Positions 1-8,229 of a stretch of DNA of 39,187 bases are shown in pieces. Source of the stretch: JAFAHS01 sp046728175 (GTDB taxonomy: Bacteria; Desulfobacterota; Binatia; Binatales; Binataceae); NCBI GenBank assembly GCA_046728175.1, contig JBKPEA010000015.1:1-39187 (forward strand), written 5' to 3'. Position 1 is the stretch's first letter; the number at the start of each line of letters is the position of its first letter. Below the pieces are notes generated by a model. It was not told the DNA's origin, did not search any database, and was given only the letters and a program-made list of their open reading frames with translations. The translations under genes and the position numbers were made by a program.

Positions 1-2
1 GG

Positions 3-650
3 ATAACGCTCAAGCAGGTCGCCCTGCATCTGGCAAGACGACTCGATGACCTGGCGGTCGGGCACCTGCTGGGACCTTTGTCGTTAGCCGAATATCAAAT
101 GGCGTTCAGAATGGGAGAAATACCTGCCGGGGAGTTTGCTATTTCTGCGTCGTCGGTGGCTTTCCCTCTCTCCGGTCAGCTTCGACAGGATTCAGCGAAA
201 GGAAGTCGCTTGTTCTACGGGACAATCGGCTTGGCGGCATTCATTGGTATCTTATATTGGGGGGTGATTTCGCTTTGGGGTCGAACCCTTGTCCTGACAG
301 TTCTTGGAGCAAAGTGGGTAAATGTGGTTGGACCTCTTCAGATTCTGTGCCTATACGGTATTTGTCAAGGAGTTTTGGCTATCGGAACAAGCTTTTTGGA
401 GGGTCTCGGACGCCCGTCGAAGTCCTTCCAGATCACATTGCTGAGAACGGCGCTCTTAGGGCTGCTCATTTACCCAATGACCCGCAAATATGGAACTATA
501 GGTGCGGCACTTGCCGGTCTGGTTTCAGTGATACCTCCGCTGGTGCAAATGTACTTACAGTGGCGCCAGGCGGTGGGCGTGAAGAGCTTCCAGTTTGCCC
601 AACCGCAAAAGAGACCTCTGAACAGCGAGCTCGCGCGGCCGCAGTCGTAA
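3..650 (+). CDS. Polysaccharide/oligosaccharide flippase (MOP/Wzx-type), 5'-truncated
   Basis: C-terminal part of an integral membrane protein of the polysaccharide-transporter (MOP, Wzx/RfbX-like) type, which flips lipid-linked glycans across the inner membrane. The frame is open from the first complete codon at the window edge, so the real start lies upstream. Visible are the RLDDLAVGHLLGP and SLAEYQMAFRMGEIP segments, typical of the loop and helix region of this family. They are followed by hydrophobic helices (GTIGLAAFIGILYWGVISLWG, split by a short loop, then VGPLQILCLYGICQGVLAIG, LLRTALLGLLIYP and IGAALAGLVSVIPPLVQMYL). The C-terminus is a short polar tail. The neighbouring secreted glycosidase-like genes suggest a surface-polysaccharide locus unrelated to the NRPS/PKS genes downstream. 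Family call is by motif and hydropathy only. Confidence 0.75.
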   Translation: MTLKQVALHLARRLDDLAVGHLLGPLSLAEYQMAFRMGEIPAGEFAISASSVAFPLSGQLRQDSAKGSRLFYGTIGLAAFIGILYWGVISLWGRTLVLTVLGAKWVNVVGPLQILCLYGICQGVLAIGTSFLEGLGRPSKSFQITLLRTALLGLLIYPMTRKYGTIGAALAGLVSVIPPLVQMYLQWRQAVGVKSFQFAQPQKRPLNSELARPQS

Positions 651-894
651 ATAAGCGACGACTCAGAATGGTTTGGTGTTCTACGGCTTCAGCAGAATCG
701 GTGGGATCGTCGAAATCGTCCAGAACCTGCGGCCCCGAACTCTGCGAGTTCGGTCGTCGGCTCTGGTTGCCGAATGTCTTCCACAAAGTGGTGAATCTCG
801 GATTACAGGGTTTCGGGAATGCACCCCTTGGGACTAAGCCTGCTGGTTGGGCCGTTCTTGAGATAGCAATCTTTCTCTCCCAAATGATGGTCTC

Positions 895-2562
895 ATGAGA
901 TTCGTACTAAGCTCGGTTTTGGCGGTATTTTCTATTATTGCCTTGTCTGCATTGAGTGTCTGCGAGGCCAGCGGTTTTTGGCGGCTCGAGACTACAAAAA
1001 CCGGATGGCGATTCGTGCCACCCAGTGGCGTAGACGGCACGGTGTGCAAATACGTCGCGGTATCTGCCATCGACCCAAATTCGTATCGGGGGCCGACGAT
1101 GATCGGGGCTGGCTTGAAGTACGAAGATGCTTCTGCGTGGTCGTCAGCTCAAAATGACCGTCTACAGGCCTGGGGTTTCAACGCCGCCGGAATGTATTCA
1201 TATTTTTATAGCGCTCACTTTCCATCAGGCGGAGTACCGTTCGCTCCAACGGATATGTCTTCCGGATGGCTGATGCGTGATGATATGGAGTGGCACGTTA
1301 AGAACGTGTACCGAAATCCCAATCCAGGCGGAGCACAGATTTGCAGCGCCGACGACTATTTCGGAACTCAACCGGACGTTTATGACCCGCGACTCGAGAA
1401 GTCCTACGTTGAGGCGTTGAATAAATATTCATGGTTAAAGAATGGCTCAGCTAGCTCAGCGATAGTTTGGTTTCCTGAGGAAGCGGACGATATGTTCGGT
1501 CTTGATCAGGAAGGAAGCCATACCGATCTCGGTTACATGGTGGCGTCCCAAACACCCATCTACGTCGATGACCAACAGAGTTATAAGTATCGACCTGGCG
1601 AAATGCAGCTTTATTCGAAAGCGGCACTGCGAGACTTTCTTAGAAATCGATATGGTACAATAAACGCCCTAAACGTCGCGTGGGAATTGAAGTCATCAGA
1701 ACACTGCGATAGTTCCAATCCGGCGAAAGTCTGTAACGATGGATACACGACCTGGGATACGAGCAACCCGGGAGGGTGGTCGTCGATCACTGGTAACCAG
1801 CCCCTCTATGAGTCCTGGGGAAGAGGCACCGGCTTCTTGGATGAAAATGGAAAGCGGCTGTTGCCACTGAAAGATCACAATTGTGATCATAGATCCATAG
1901 TTGCTTGGTCACGAACTCCAAAGATTGAAGCCGACCTTCACGATTTCATTAGAGAATTCGCCAGGCACTACGCCGAGGCGTTGAGCACCGCTGTGAATGA
2001 GGCGATTCCGGATCATCCACCGATGTTTTTGCCCTTGTACAATCCACCGAGCTACGTGTCCTCTGCGGTGAGCCCATACGTCGCAGGATTCTGGATCCAG
2101 AACCTGTACCCGGGGCAAGTTCAACGCATTTTACTGAATGACGGCAACAAGCCGGTGATTGTGGTTGACTATGCCCTGGCAAACGCGGATTCACCGCTCA
2201 AGGAGAGCAAACACCCGCCGGACGTCAATTTCTGGTCCAACCAGGCAGCTCGCGGCAATGGAATGGTCGCAGGGTGGCAGAAGGAGTTGGGTCTAAGAAA
2301 TGCGGACCCCAGATGTCCGGGTGGCTGCTATGCGGTTGTCGGCCTGGAACATTGGCAATTGTACGACAATTCGAATGAGGGGAACGCTTTTGGCCTAGTT
2401 ACTAACACTCATGACAACCCTTACGACGGAAGCGCCAACATGGTGAATGGCGAGCCGAGTAACTTCGGTGACGCTCTTGCCCCGATCACTTGGTTTCTTA
2501 AGGGACATTCCAGCTGGCTGGATTCGAAAGGTATGCAGCGGAGGGGTATTTGCGATCCCTAG
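895..2562 (+). CDS. Secreted protein, putative clan GH-A-like glycoside hydrolase (paralogue A)
   Basis: 555-residue protein with a clear signal peptide (MRFVLSSVLAVFSIIALSAL, cleavage near SVCEA), so exported. The rest is one large domain. It has features reminiscent of clan GH-A TIM barrels of the GH42 type: an FLRNRYGTINALNVAW segment, an acidic FPEEADDMFG segment that could carry the acid/base Glu, PVIVVDYALANADSP, and a late GLEHWQLYD segment that could carry the nucleophile Glu. These catalytic assignments are inference. Nearly the whole domain is closely similar to the C-terminal two thirds of the convergent gene at 2771-4807, sharing the CKYVA, RDDM.WH.KNVY, FPEEADDMFGLDQ, EHWQLYDN and DNPYDGSANM blocks. 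This copy lacks the ASH domain and linker of its partner. The ATG at 895 is chosen because it starts the signal peptide directly; no good ribosome binding site is visible. The upstream gap (651-894) holds nothing I recognise. Confidence 0.7.
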   Translation: MRFVLSSVLAVFSIIALSALSVCEASGFWRLETTKTGWRFVPPSGVDGTVCKYVAVSAIDPNSYRGPTMIGAGLKYEDASAWSSAQNDRLQAWGFNAAGMYSYFYSAHFPSGGVPFAPTDMSSGWLMRDDMEWHVKNVYRNPNPGGAQICSADDYFGTQPDVYDPRLEKSYVEALNKYSWLKNGSASSAIVWFPEEADDMFGLDQEGSHTDLGYMVASQTPIYVDDQQSYKYRPGEMQLYSKAALRDFLRNRYGTINALNVAWELKSSEHCDSSNPAKVCNDGYTTWDTSNPGGWSSITGNQPLYESWGRGTGFLDENGKRLLPLKDHNCDHRSIVAWSRTPKIEADLHDFIREFARHYAEALSTAVNEAIPDHPPMFLPLYNPPSYVSSAVSPYVAGFWIQNLYPGQVQRILLNDGNKPVIVVDYALANADSPLKESKHPPDVNFWSNQAARGNGMVAGWQKELGLRNADPRCPGGCYAVVGLEHWQLYDNSNEGNAFGLVTNTHDNPYDGSANMVNGEPSNFGDALAPITWFLKGHSSWLDSKGMQRRGICDP

Positions 2563-2595
2563 GCATGGAACGAGCCCGACTTTTTCCCATTAGCG

Positions 2596-2618
2596 GTATC
2601 CGTCGAACCGGCGGATAC
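2596..2618. other. Inverted repeat between convergent genes
   Basis: A 7-bp stem, GTATCCG at 2596-2602 with CGGATAC at 2612-2618, and a 9-nt loop. It lies 34 bases after the stop of the plus-strand gene and between two convergent genes. There is no T-tract on either side, so a terminator role is only possible, not shown. Confidence 0.25.
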
Positions 2619-2770
2619 GCAAACTTGCCTACCCGGTCCTTCAAGACTGGATAACAGGCGGGTAGAAGCAAATTCCACCACGCGGCCATCGGACGAGTAG
2701 ATCTGGCGACTCGCGACCGGCTGACAGCGTTTTTACACCAGCCACGACGCAAGCATTCGATTGACCTTCT

Positions 2771-4807
2771 TCACGGATCACACACGCCGGCATTCAAAAA
2801 ATTAGATATAGGCGTCAGGACATCGCCATAGTTGCCTGGTTCGCCATTCCTCATGTTGGCGCTGCCATCGTACGGATTGTCGTGGTCACTCGTGACAAAT
2901 CCGAAATCCAGTTTTTCGGTATTGTTGTCATACAGCTGCCAGTGTTCGACTCCAACCACCCCGTACAAACCACTGTTATTCTTCAGCGGAAGGATCGATT
3001 TCCACAGTGCGACCTCACCACTGCCGCGAGCTGCCTGGGTAGGATAAGGTGGGCATTGGGGACAGGAACTGTCCGAAAAAGCACTCAGCGGAGAATCCGC
3101 ATTCGCAACTGAATAGTCAACGACTATGACCGGTTTCGGCGAGGCATCAATAATGCGCTGCACGTCGTTTGGGGCACTGGGATTGAAAGAGATCCAGAAA
3201 CCGTCAACGTACGGCGCTATCTGCGCATAGACATAACTAGGTGCGGCGTAAAGCGGGAGAAATACGGGAGGATGATTTGGGACGGAGGTCGCTATGGCGG
3301 TGGACAGGATCTGAGCGTACCTTAGAGCAAACGACTGGACAAAATTCTGTACGTCGGTCTCGATCTGTGGATTTGAAGACCAATTTGATCCTGCATTCAA
3401 ATTGCCGCAAGAGATGCCAGTTGCGATTACGTTTGCGCCATTCTCATCGAGAAGTCCAGTACCGTTACCGTAAGACGAGTATGCGCCGGCTTTGATCCCC
3501 GCGTCGCCACCGGCATCCGAGGTATCAAATGTCGTGTAGTGCGTGCCCCAGGCAGCATTGAGGGCGGAAATACTCGAGTATTTAGCAATCAGGAAATTCT
3601 TCAACGCCATCTTGGAATACAGCGTGTGGTCTGGATACGTGTACCCGTTCCCATCGTTGGCCTGCATCGGATTCTGCGATAGAACCATGTATCCCAGGTC
3701 GACATGAGTCCAGTTTTGGTCCAAGCCGAACATATCGTCAGCTTCCTCGGGAAAATAGACGATCATTTGCGACAGTGGTAAACCAGTATTCACCCAACTG
3801 TGGACCAGGGCCGCTGTATAGTCAGCCTGCGCATTAGGATCAAAAACATCCGCTTGAATTCCATAATATATATCGCTGTTGCAGACTTGAGTTGGACCCG
3901 GGTTTTGGTAGACGTTTTTGATGTGCCAAGGCATATCATCACGTGTCACCCAACTGGAGACTTGGTCGGTTGCCGCATACGGCACACCTCCCGCGGGAAC
4001 GCTAACTGAGTACGCGTATGAATATTGACCCGCGGCGGTGAATCCCCAGCTTCTCAAACGGCTGTTTTGCGTGTTGCCCCAGGCTGCTCTGGTTGGATAT
4101 TTTCCGCCACTTCCAATCATGGAGGAGTAGGCAAATGTCGTGTCAACGAGGGATGGAGCGACATACTTGCAGATAATCGACCCCGTGGGCGAGACGAACT
4201 GCCAGCCCGTCGATGTAGGTTTAAGAGTCCAGGTGGCGGTGGTGGCGGATGTTGCGGTCGGTGTGGGGGTAGCAGTATTGGTCACAGTTGATGTCGCCGT
4301 GCTTGTGGCGCTAGGAATCGGTGTGGGCTGTGAGGTGGGAGTCGCCGGCGGCGTCGCGGGGGGTGCCGCGGCAGCTCCATTCGCGCCACCCGTACAAAGG
4401 ACCCTTTTGGATTGTGCGGGTGCTTGGGTCTGAGAGTCATTCATTGTCACGTTGAGAACGGAATGGAAGACCCCTGCTCTCGGCGGCTGGAATGAGACCA
4501 TGACGGTCCGGCTCTGATCGGGAGCGAGCACCAATTCACCGGCACCTGAAACCGCAAATGGCACGCCGGACGACCCGACCGTAAGGTCGACACTCACCTT
4601 GCCGGTGTTCTTTATCGTGAACGACCTGGTCTCGGAGAGGGCGGAGGCAAGGTTGAGTTTGGAAAAGTGGATCTTGTGCGGAGAGACCTTGAATCGTGGG
4701 TTGGGTTTTTGAGCGGCATTCTCACTTTCGGCCGCCGCGACCAAAGCCACTAAGCCAAATAGAACGCCGATCAGGACGGGTGGAACCAATCGTTGGTTTC
4801 GACTCAA
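2771..4807 (-). CDS. Secreted ASH-domain protein with glycoside-hydrolase-like domain (paralogue B)
   Basis: 678-residue exported protein. Residues 1-26 are a signal peptide (hydrophobic PPVLIGVLFGLVALVAAAES). Residues about 35-145 form an ASH/choice-of-anchor-D-like Ig domain (FKVSPHKIHFSKLNL, SFTIKNTGKVSVDLTV, LVLAPDQSRTVMVSFQPPRAG). A low-complexity Pro/Thr/Ser/Ala linker follows at about 146-195. The remaining ~480 residues are a domain paralogous to the product of 895-2562, with FPEEADDMFGLDQ, IAKYSSISALNAAWG, PVIVVDYSVANADSP and VGVEHWQLYDNN. Family knowledge: ASH-type Ig modules plus Pro/Thr linkers commonly tether a catalytic or binding domain at the cell surface. The enzymatic role is inferred from the TIM-barrel-like segments and was not verified. 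The two paralogues point at each other with a 208-bp gap, consistent with duplication and inversion, one copy gaining or losing the ASH module. Confidence 0.7.
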   Translation of the reverse strand: MSRNQRLVPPVLIGVLFGLVALVAAAESENAAQKPNPRFKVSPHKIHFSKLNLASALSETRSFTIKNTGKVSVDLTVGSSGVPFAVSGAGELVLAPDQSRTVMVSFQPPRAGVFHSVLNVTMNDSQTQAPAQSKRVLCTGGANGAAAAPPATPPATPTSQPTPIPSATSTATSTVTNTATPTPTATSATTATWTLKPTSTGWQFVSPTGSIICKYVAPSLVDTTFAYSSMIGSGGKYPTRAAWGNTQNSRLRSWGFTAAGQYSYAYSVSVPAGGVPYAATDQVSSWVTRDDMPWHIKNVYQNPGPTQVCNSDIYYGIQADVFDPNAQADYTAALVHSWVNTGLPLSQMIVYFPEEADDMFGLDQNWTHVDLGYMVLSQNPMQANDGNGYTYPDHTLYSKMALKNFLIAKYSSISALNAAWGTHYTTFDTSDAGGDAGIKAGAYSSYGNGTGLLDENGANVIATGISCGNLNAGSNWSSNPQIETDVQNFVQSFALRYAQILSTAIATSVPNHPPVFLPLYAAPSYVYAQIAPYVDGFWISFNPSAPNDVQRIIDASPKPVIVVDYSVANADSPLSAFSDSSCPQCPPYPTQAARGSGEVALWKSILPLKNNSGLYGVVGVEHWQLYDNNTEKLDFGFVTSDHDNPYDGSANMRNGEPGNYGDVLTPISNFLNAGVCDP

Positions 4808-5692
4808 GATACGCCCCCCTTGTTAGGTGGCTGCTACCGGTTGAACCTGCGGCTAAGCAGCTCAGCCGCCTCTATATCCAAAGTCATATTAGTCCTGGTT
4901 TTCGGGACCCTCTGCAACTTTTTTTTGGTCGATCTGCTCAATTTCTTTTGTTAGCTATAATATGCAAAGAAGATTTTAGGCCACTCAAACCGTCCTGTGT
5001 TATCGCACTTGGTGTGGGCTGATTGAAGCCCAAGCCACCGCGTCGAACTGAAGACAAGCTCATAGCAAGGTGGGCTTTCTGCGCACGATCCTAATGATTG
5101 ATCGGAAGCTTGGCTGGGCTGCGCTCTTCAGCTCGTATCGATTCCCGCGGGGAGGTTCGTCGGAAATCGGATTCAGAGATACCTGAGGTTGGGACGTAAC
5201 GGGAGAATCGCTACCTGATCCGAGGGCAATGGACCGCACCTGTTCCAAGCGACGAGCCGCTCGGGCAATCGGCGCAGCGCGCGACTCCGACGACAAACAG
5301 TTCCTCTAGCGCCAACTGCCTGAACCGCCTCAAAACCGCTCCTCTCCAGCACCTGCAATCGTCTGCCGGATTGCAATCGCACGCTTTCTCTGATTAGCGG
5401 CGCCGGCGGAGCACACCTTTCGCACTCGGAGCGCGAGACGGGGAATCGATAGTCGCGATCGACGAGTTTAGGTCGCAAAGACTTGGGGTCCGCATGGTGC
5501 GGCGCTCACGCCGATTGCCAGATGCCCGCTCATCGAAATGGGCGTGCCTCCGCGCTTGTGAGATACGGGAAGGCGGCCCTAGACTGCTCGCGGGGGGCTT
5601 AGCCCCGGTGCCGTGGGATCCAATTCGTTTTCGTGAGCCATTCGCGGCTTCCCAAGTAACTTGGATGGAAACTTGTGGTTGCCCCGAATGCG
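4808..5692. other. 885-bp region without a recognisable gene
   Basis: Between the start of the minus-strand secreted protein and the left end of the IS3 element. The part next to 4807 (about 4900-4990) is AT-rich, with a TATTAT-like hexamer on the minus strand near 4955 that could belong to the promoter of that gene, but no convincing -35 is seen. Short open frames on both strands here have no recognisable motif. A small perfect hairpin (GGGGC-TTA-GCCCC) lies at 5594-5606. The stretch may be decayed DNA left by rearrangement around the insertion sequences. Confidence 0.5.
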
Positions 5693-5701
5693 TGGACACT
5701 C
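5693..5701 (+). repeat. IS3 terminal inverted repeat (end distal to the transposase start)
   Basis: TGGACACTC, the perfect inverted match of 6902-6910. It lies 12 bp beyond the stop codon of the transposase. Confidence 0.8.
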
Positions 5702-5704
5702 GGG

Positions 5705-6865
5705 TTAAGCGGCCATTGGTTCATGATAGCGTCGTTCGAATTGATCAGGACACAAGTAACCGAGCGCCGAGTGCCGCCGTTGGCGATTGTAAAAGCGCTC
5801 GATGTATTCGAAGACTTCGCTGCGGGCCTGAGCTCGGCTGTGCCACTGACTTTGGTAAACCAGTTCGAGCTTGAGGGTGGCGAAGAAGCTCTCCGCCACC
5901 GCGTTGTCCCAGCAGTTTCCCTTGCGGCTCATGCTGCTGCGGATTCCATACTTCGTCAGCAGCTGTTGATATTCGGTGCTGGCGTACTGGCTACCGCGAT
6001 CCGAGTGATGCAGCAGTTCCTGGGCAGTGTGCCGCTGCGCCAGTGCCATGTGCATCGCTTCCAGCGCCAGCTTTCGTTCCAGCCGTTCGTTCACTGCCCA
6101 ACCGACTAGCCGGCGTGAGAACAGATCCATGATTACCGCCAGACAGCCAGCCCTCGAGGGTCCACAGATAGCTGATGTCGGTGACCAGCCGGTGTCGGAT
6201 GCGAGCACCGCAAGCCGCCGCGCCAGCAGATTCCCTGTTACGTGGTGAGAGTCGGTGGTGCAGCGAAAGCGGCGGCGCTCCCGCGCACGCAAGCCTGCGC
6301 TCCGCATCAGCCGCGCCACGCGCTTGCGCGCCGTCCGTTGGCCACGCACCCGCAGCTCGGCGTGGACCCGTGGGCTGCCGTAGCGGCCGCGACTCTCCGC
6401 GAAGATCGCTGCGATTTCCAACCCCAGGCTTTGGTCCTGGAGGGTGTGCTGGGCCGCCAGCGGTTGCTGCCACGCGTAGAACCCGGAACGCGAGACCTGC
6501 AACACTCGGCACAGCAATGCCACCGGATAGTTGGCCTTCTCCGTTGCGATAAAAGCGAATCTCATTCGCTCTGCTTGGCGAAGAAGGCCGTGGCTTTTTA
6601 AGATTTCACGCTCCATCCGCAGCCGCCGGTTCTCTCGCCGCAGCTCGACCAGCTCTTCCCGCACGCTGCGCTTGAGCGCCCCTGCGGGTCCGCGTCCCGC
6701 TTCGATCTCCGCCTGCGCCACCCAGCGCCGCAGCGCGGTGTCTCCGATCCCCAGCTCCAACGCCATCTGCCCGATGCTTTTGCCGCTGCGCTGGAGCAAC
6801 CGCACCGTTTCAGCCTTGTACTCCGCCGAAAACGTCCGCCGCTTCCGCTTCCGTTCCTTCTCCAC
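5705..6865 (-). CDS. IS3-family transposase, fused OrfAB, probably inactive
   Basis: 386 residues. Residues 1-60 are the OrfA helix-turn-helix (RRTFSAEYKAETVRLL, LELGIGDTALRRWV), followed by a leucine-zipper-like stretch (about 68-90). The OrfB part starts near residue 101 (MRFAFIATEKANYPV), with HTH_21-like GRYGSPRVHAEL and an rve integrase core. IS3 elements normally make OrfAB by -1 slippage on an A6G run. Here the run has five A (complement of 6595-6599) and the two frames are fused. One extra A would restore a classical OrfA ending EILKKATAFFAKQSE with an ATGA overlap to OrfB. In the core, D289 (HHSDRGSQYA) and E325 (NCWDNAVAES) are present, but the first Asp is lost. The expected VTDISYLWTLEGWL is encoded out of frame at about 6146-6184, and residues 228-240 instead read SPTSAICGPSRAG. 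The copy is therefore probably dead unless these are assembly errors. Confidence 0.88.
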   Translation of the reverse strand: MEKERKRKRRTFSAEYKAETVRLLQRSGKSIGQMALELGIGDTALRRWVAQAEIEAGRGPAGALKRSVREELVELRRENRRLRMEREILKSHGLLRQAERMRFAFIATEKANYPVALLCRVLQVSRSGFYAWQQPLAAQHTLQDQSLGLEIAAIFAESRGRYGSPRVHAELRVRGQRTARKRVARLMRSAGLRARERRRFRCTTDSHHVTGNLLARRLAVLASDTGWSPTSAICGPSRAGCLAVIMDLFSRRLVGWAVNERLERKLALEAMHMALAQRHTAQELLHHSDRGSQYASTEYQQLLTKYGIRSSMSRKGNCWDNAVAESFFATLKLELVYQSQWHSRAQARSEVFEYIERFYNRQRRHSALGYLCPDQFERRYHEPMAA

Positions 6866-6901
6866 CGTTCACTCCTATCGCGCGTACTTTCGCGCTTTTC
6901 G

Positions 6902-6910
6902 GAGTGTCCA
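6902..6910 (+). repeat. IS3 terminal inverted repeat (end upstream of the transposase start)
   Basis: GAGTGTCCA, the perfect inverted match of 5693-5701. It is immediately followed, after one base, by the left copy of the IS110 flanking direct repeat. Confidence 0.8.
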
Positions 6911-6911
6911 T

Positions 6912-6923
6912 CAAACCGTATCG
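6912..6923 (+). repeat. Left 12-bp direct repeat of the IS110 element
   Basis: CAAACCGTATCG, identical to 8218-8229 in the same orientation. It starts two bases after the last base of the IS3 right inverted repeat. Confidence 0.7.
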
Positions 6924-6962
6924 ATGAAGGCGGATGGGCCGTCCCGCGCGTCACTGCGGTAT

Positions 6963-7002
6963 GGTCCGCGGCAGACCACGGGGTCGTTGCGAACAACGCC
7001 CC
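6963..7002 (+). ncRNA. Candidate bridge-RNA segment in the IS110 left end
   Basis: Two consecutive hairpins precede the transposase start. The first is GGTC/GACC (6963-6966 with 6974-6977). The second is GGGG-T-CGTTG closing a CGAA loop with CAACG-CCCC (6980-6989 with 6994-7002; one bulged T). Known of the family: IS110 elements encode a structured bridge RNA in a non-coding end that guides target and donor recognition. That this stretch is part of such an RNA is inference. The full transcript would extend further, and guide loops were not resolved by eye. Confidence 0.35.
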
Positions 7003-7025
7003 AATCGATGACGGAGGACGACCCG

Positions 7026-8138
7026 ATGCAAAGTTACTATGTCGGTCTCGATGTACATAGCCGGGAGAGCGTGTTCGTAGTGGAGGACGATGCGGGCGCG
7101 ATCGTCGCGCGGGGGTCTATACCGACGACGGTGAACGGGCTGAAGCAGCTCCGCGACCGCTGTGGGTTGCCGGCCGCGACCGGCGTGGCCCTCGAGACCG
7201 GAGCTTCGGCATTTTTCGTGGCCCGAGAACTGGCGCGACTTGAACTCAAGCCGGTCGTGATCGATGCCCATGAGGTCCGGCGCAAGGCCCAACGCCCCGA
7301 GCAGAAGAGCGATACCCGCGACGCGCCGGAGTTGTGCGAAGGGCTGCGCCGCGGCTTTTACTGCGCGCTGGTTCACGTGCCGACTCCTGCGATCAGCGAT
7401 CTCCGCACCACCTTATCCCGCCGGCGCCACTTCATTCGAATCCAGACCGCCGAGGTCAACGCGGTGAAACGGCTCCTGCGCGGGGTCGGACAGAACAGCG
7501 GGCAGCGTGGCAGCCTGCGCACCGACGCGCATTGGCAGGGCTTGCTCGCTGGCAATCTCGTCCCCGAAAGGATCCAGGAGCATGTGTGTCACCACTATGC
7601 CGTATGGCGCCAAGCCGCCGAACAGGCTCGTGCGCTCGATCTCAGTCTCGGCGACCGCGCGCGCGAGCGGCGCGAGGCGGTGAAACGACTGGAAACGGTT
7701 CCGGGCGTTGGTCCGATCGTCGCGCTCACCGCGATTGCCGTCTTCGCCGAGGTCAGCCGCTTTGCCAGTGCCAAGCACGCCGCCAGCTACGCTGGTCTGG
7801 TTCCCAGCACCTTCCAGTCTGCTGAGCGGGACGCCCACGGCCACATCACCAAGCGCGGCTCGGCCGAGTTACGGGCGATGAGGCGGCGCATCACGCGCGA
7901 CGCTCCACCCATCCTTTTGCACCCGCACTTCGCCAGGGTTTGTGCGCGGCGTGGTTACAAAGCCGCAGTGGTCGCCGTGGCCCATCGGCTCTGCCGCATC
8001 CTGTTCGCCATGTTACGCGACGGTACCGACTTCAGCCTCACTCGCTCCGGCGTTGAGCAGGGTGCTTTCGAACGCACGACTACTTACAAGTATCGGCTCC
8101 GGCCGAAACCCGCCGGCCGCCTGCCGGTAGCCGGCTGA
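7026..8138 (+). CDS. IS110-family transposase
   Basis: 370-residue recombinase. The N-terminal RuvC-like DEDD domain shows D9 (YVGLDVHS), E57 (ALETGA), D80 (VVIDAHEVRR) and D96/D99 (KSDTRDA). The C-terminal Tnp20 domain shows LETVPGVGPIVALTAI, a helix-hairpin-helix, and the conserved serine in GHITKRGSAELR (S279) used as nucleophile by the family. The start at 7026 is chosen because a GGAGGA ribosome-binding site lies 7 nt upstream (7013-7018) and the DEDD domain begins at once. The frame stays open upstream, and an in-frame ATG at 7008 would overlap that site. All key residues seem intact, unlike the neighbouring IS3 transposase. The C-terminal tail (YKYRLRPKPAGRLPVAG) is basic. Confidence 0.93.
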   Translation: MQSYYVGLDVHSRESVFVVEDDAGAIVARGSIPTTVNGLKQLRDRCGLPAATGVALETGASAFFVARELARLELKPVVIDAHEVRRKAQRPEQKSDTRDAPELCEGLRRGFYCALVHVPTPAISDLRTTLSRRRHFIRIQTAEVNAVKRLLRGVGQNSGQRGSLRTDAHWQGLLAGNLVPERIQEHVCHHYAVWRQAAEQARALDLSLGDRARERREAVKRLETVPGVGPIVALTAIAVFAEVSRFASAKHAASYAGLVPSTFQSAERDAHGHITKRGSAELRAMRRRITRDAPPILLHPHFARVCARRGYKAAVVAVAHRLCRILFAMLRDGTDFSLTRSGVEQGAFERTTTYKYRLRPKPAGRLPVAG

Positions 8139-8217
8139 AAAGAGCACGCGATCCCTTTCGAGCAATCACAGTATGAGCGCTTGACCCCTTCTTTGCCCCG
8201 TGCGCCAAAGAGCCCAA

Positions 8218-8229
8218 CAAACCGTATCG
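8218..8229 (+). repeat. Right 12-bp direct repeat of the IS110 element
   Basis: CAAACCGTATCG, the second copy of 6912-6923, 79 bp after the transposase stop codon. Confidence 0.7.

Larger units (their letters stand above)
5693..6910 (-). mobile_element. IS3-family insertion sequence, 1218 bp
   Basis: Bounded by 9-bp perfect terminal inverted repeats (TGGACACTC at 5693-5701, GAGTGTCCA at 6902-6910), with partial matches continuing inward. The length and the single-gene content on the minus strand fit the IS3 family, whose ends characteristically begin with TG and end with CA. The flanks are TGCG on the left and TCAA on the right, so no 3-4 bp target duplication is present. This suggests a later rearrangement, or that the neighbouring IS110 element arrived exactly at its edge. 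Confidence 0.85.
6912..8229 (+). mobile_element. IS110-family insertion sequence
   Basis: A DEDD-type transposase gene (7026-8138) with about 100 bp on the left and 80 bp on the right, bracketed by a 12-bp direct repeat (CAAACCGTATCG at 6912-6923 and 8218-8229). IS110-family elements lack classical terminal inverted repeats and recombine at a short core shared by target and element ends, so a short direct repeat at the borders is expected. The borders given are the outer limits of the repeats; the true ends could lie inside them. Confidence 0.75.

Noticed and set aside
257..898. 213-codon plus-strand open frame overlapping the flippase
   Set aside because: It lies in another frame of the flippase C-terminus, is rich in Ser/Arg/Cys, and has no recognisable domain.
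5494..5874. 126-codon open frame left of and into the IS3 element
   Set aside because: It crosses the IS3 terminal repeat and reads antisense to the transposase, with no motif.
6531..7025. Upstream extension of the IS110 transposase frame
   Set aside because: It would run through the IS3 element and both repeat borders. The GGAGGA site and the DEDD domain fix the start at 7026.
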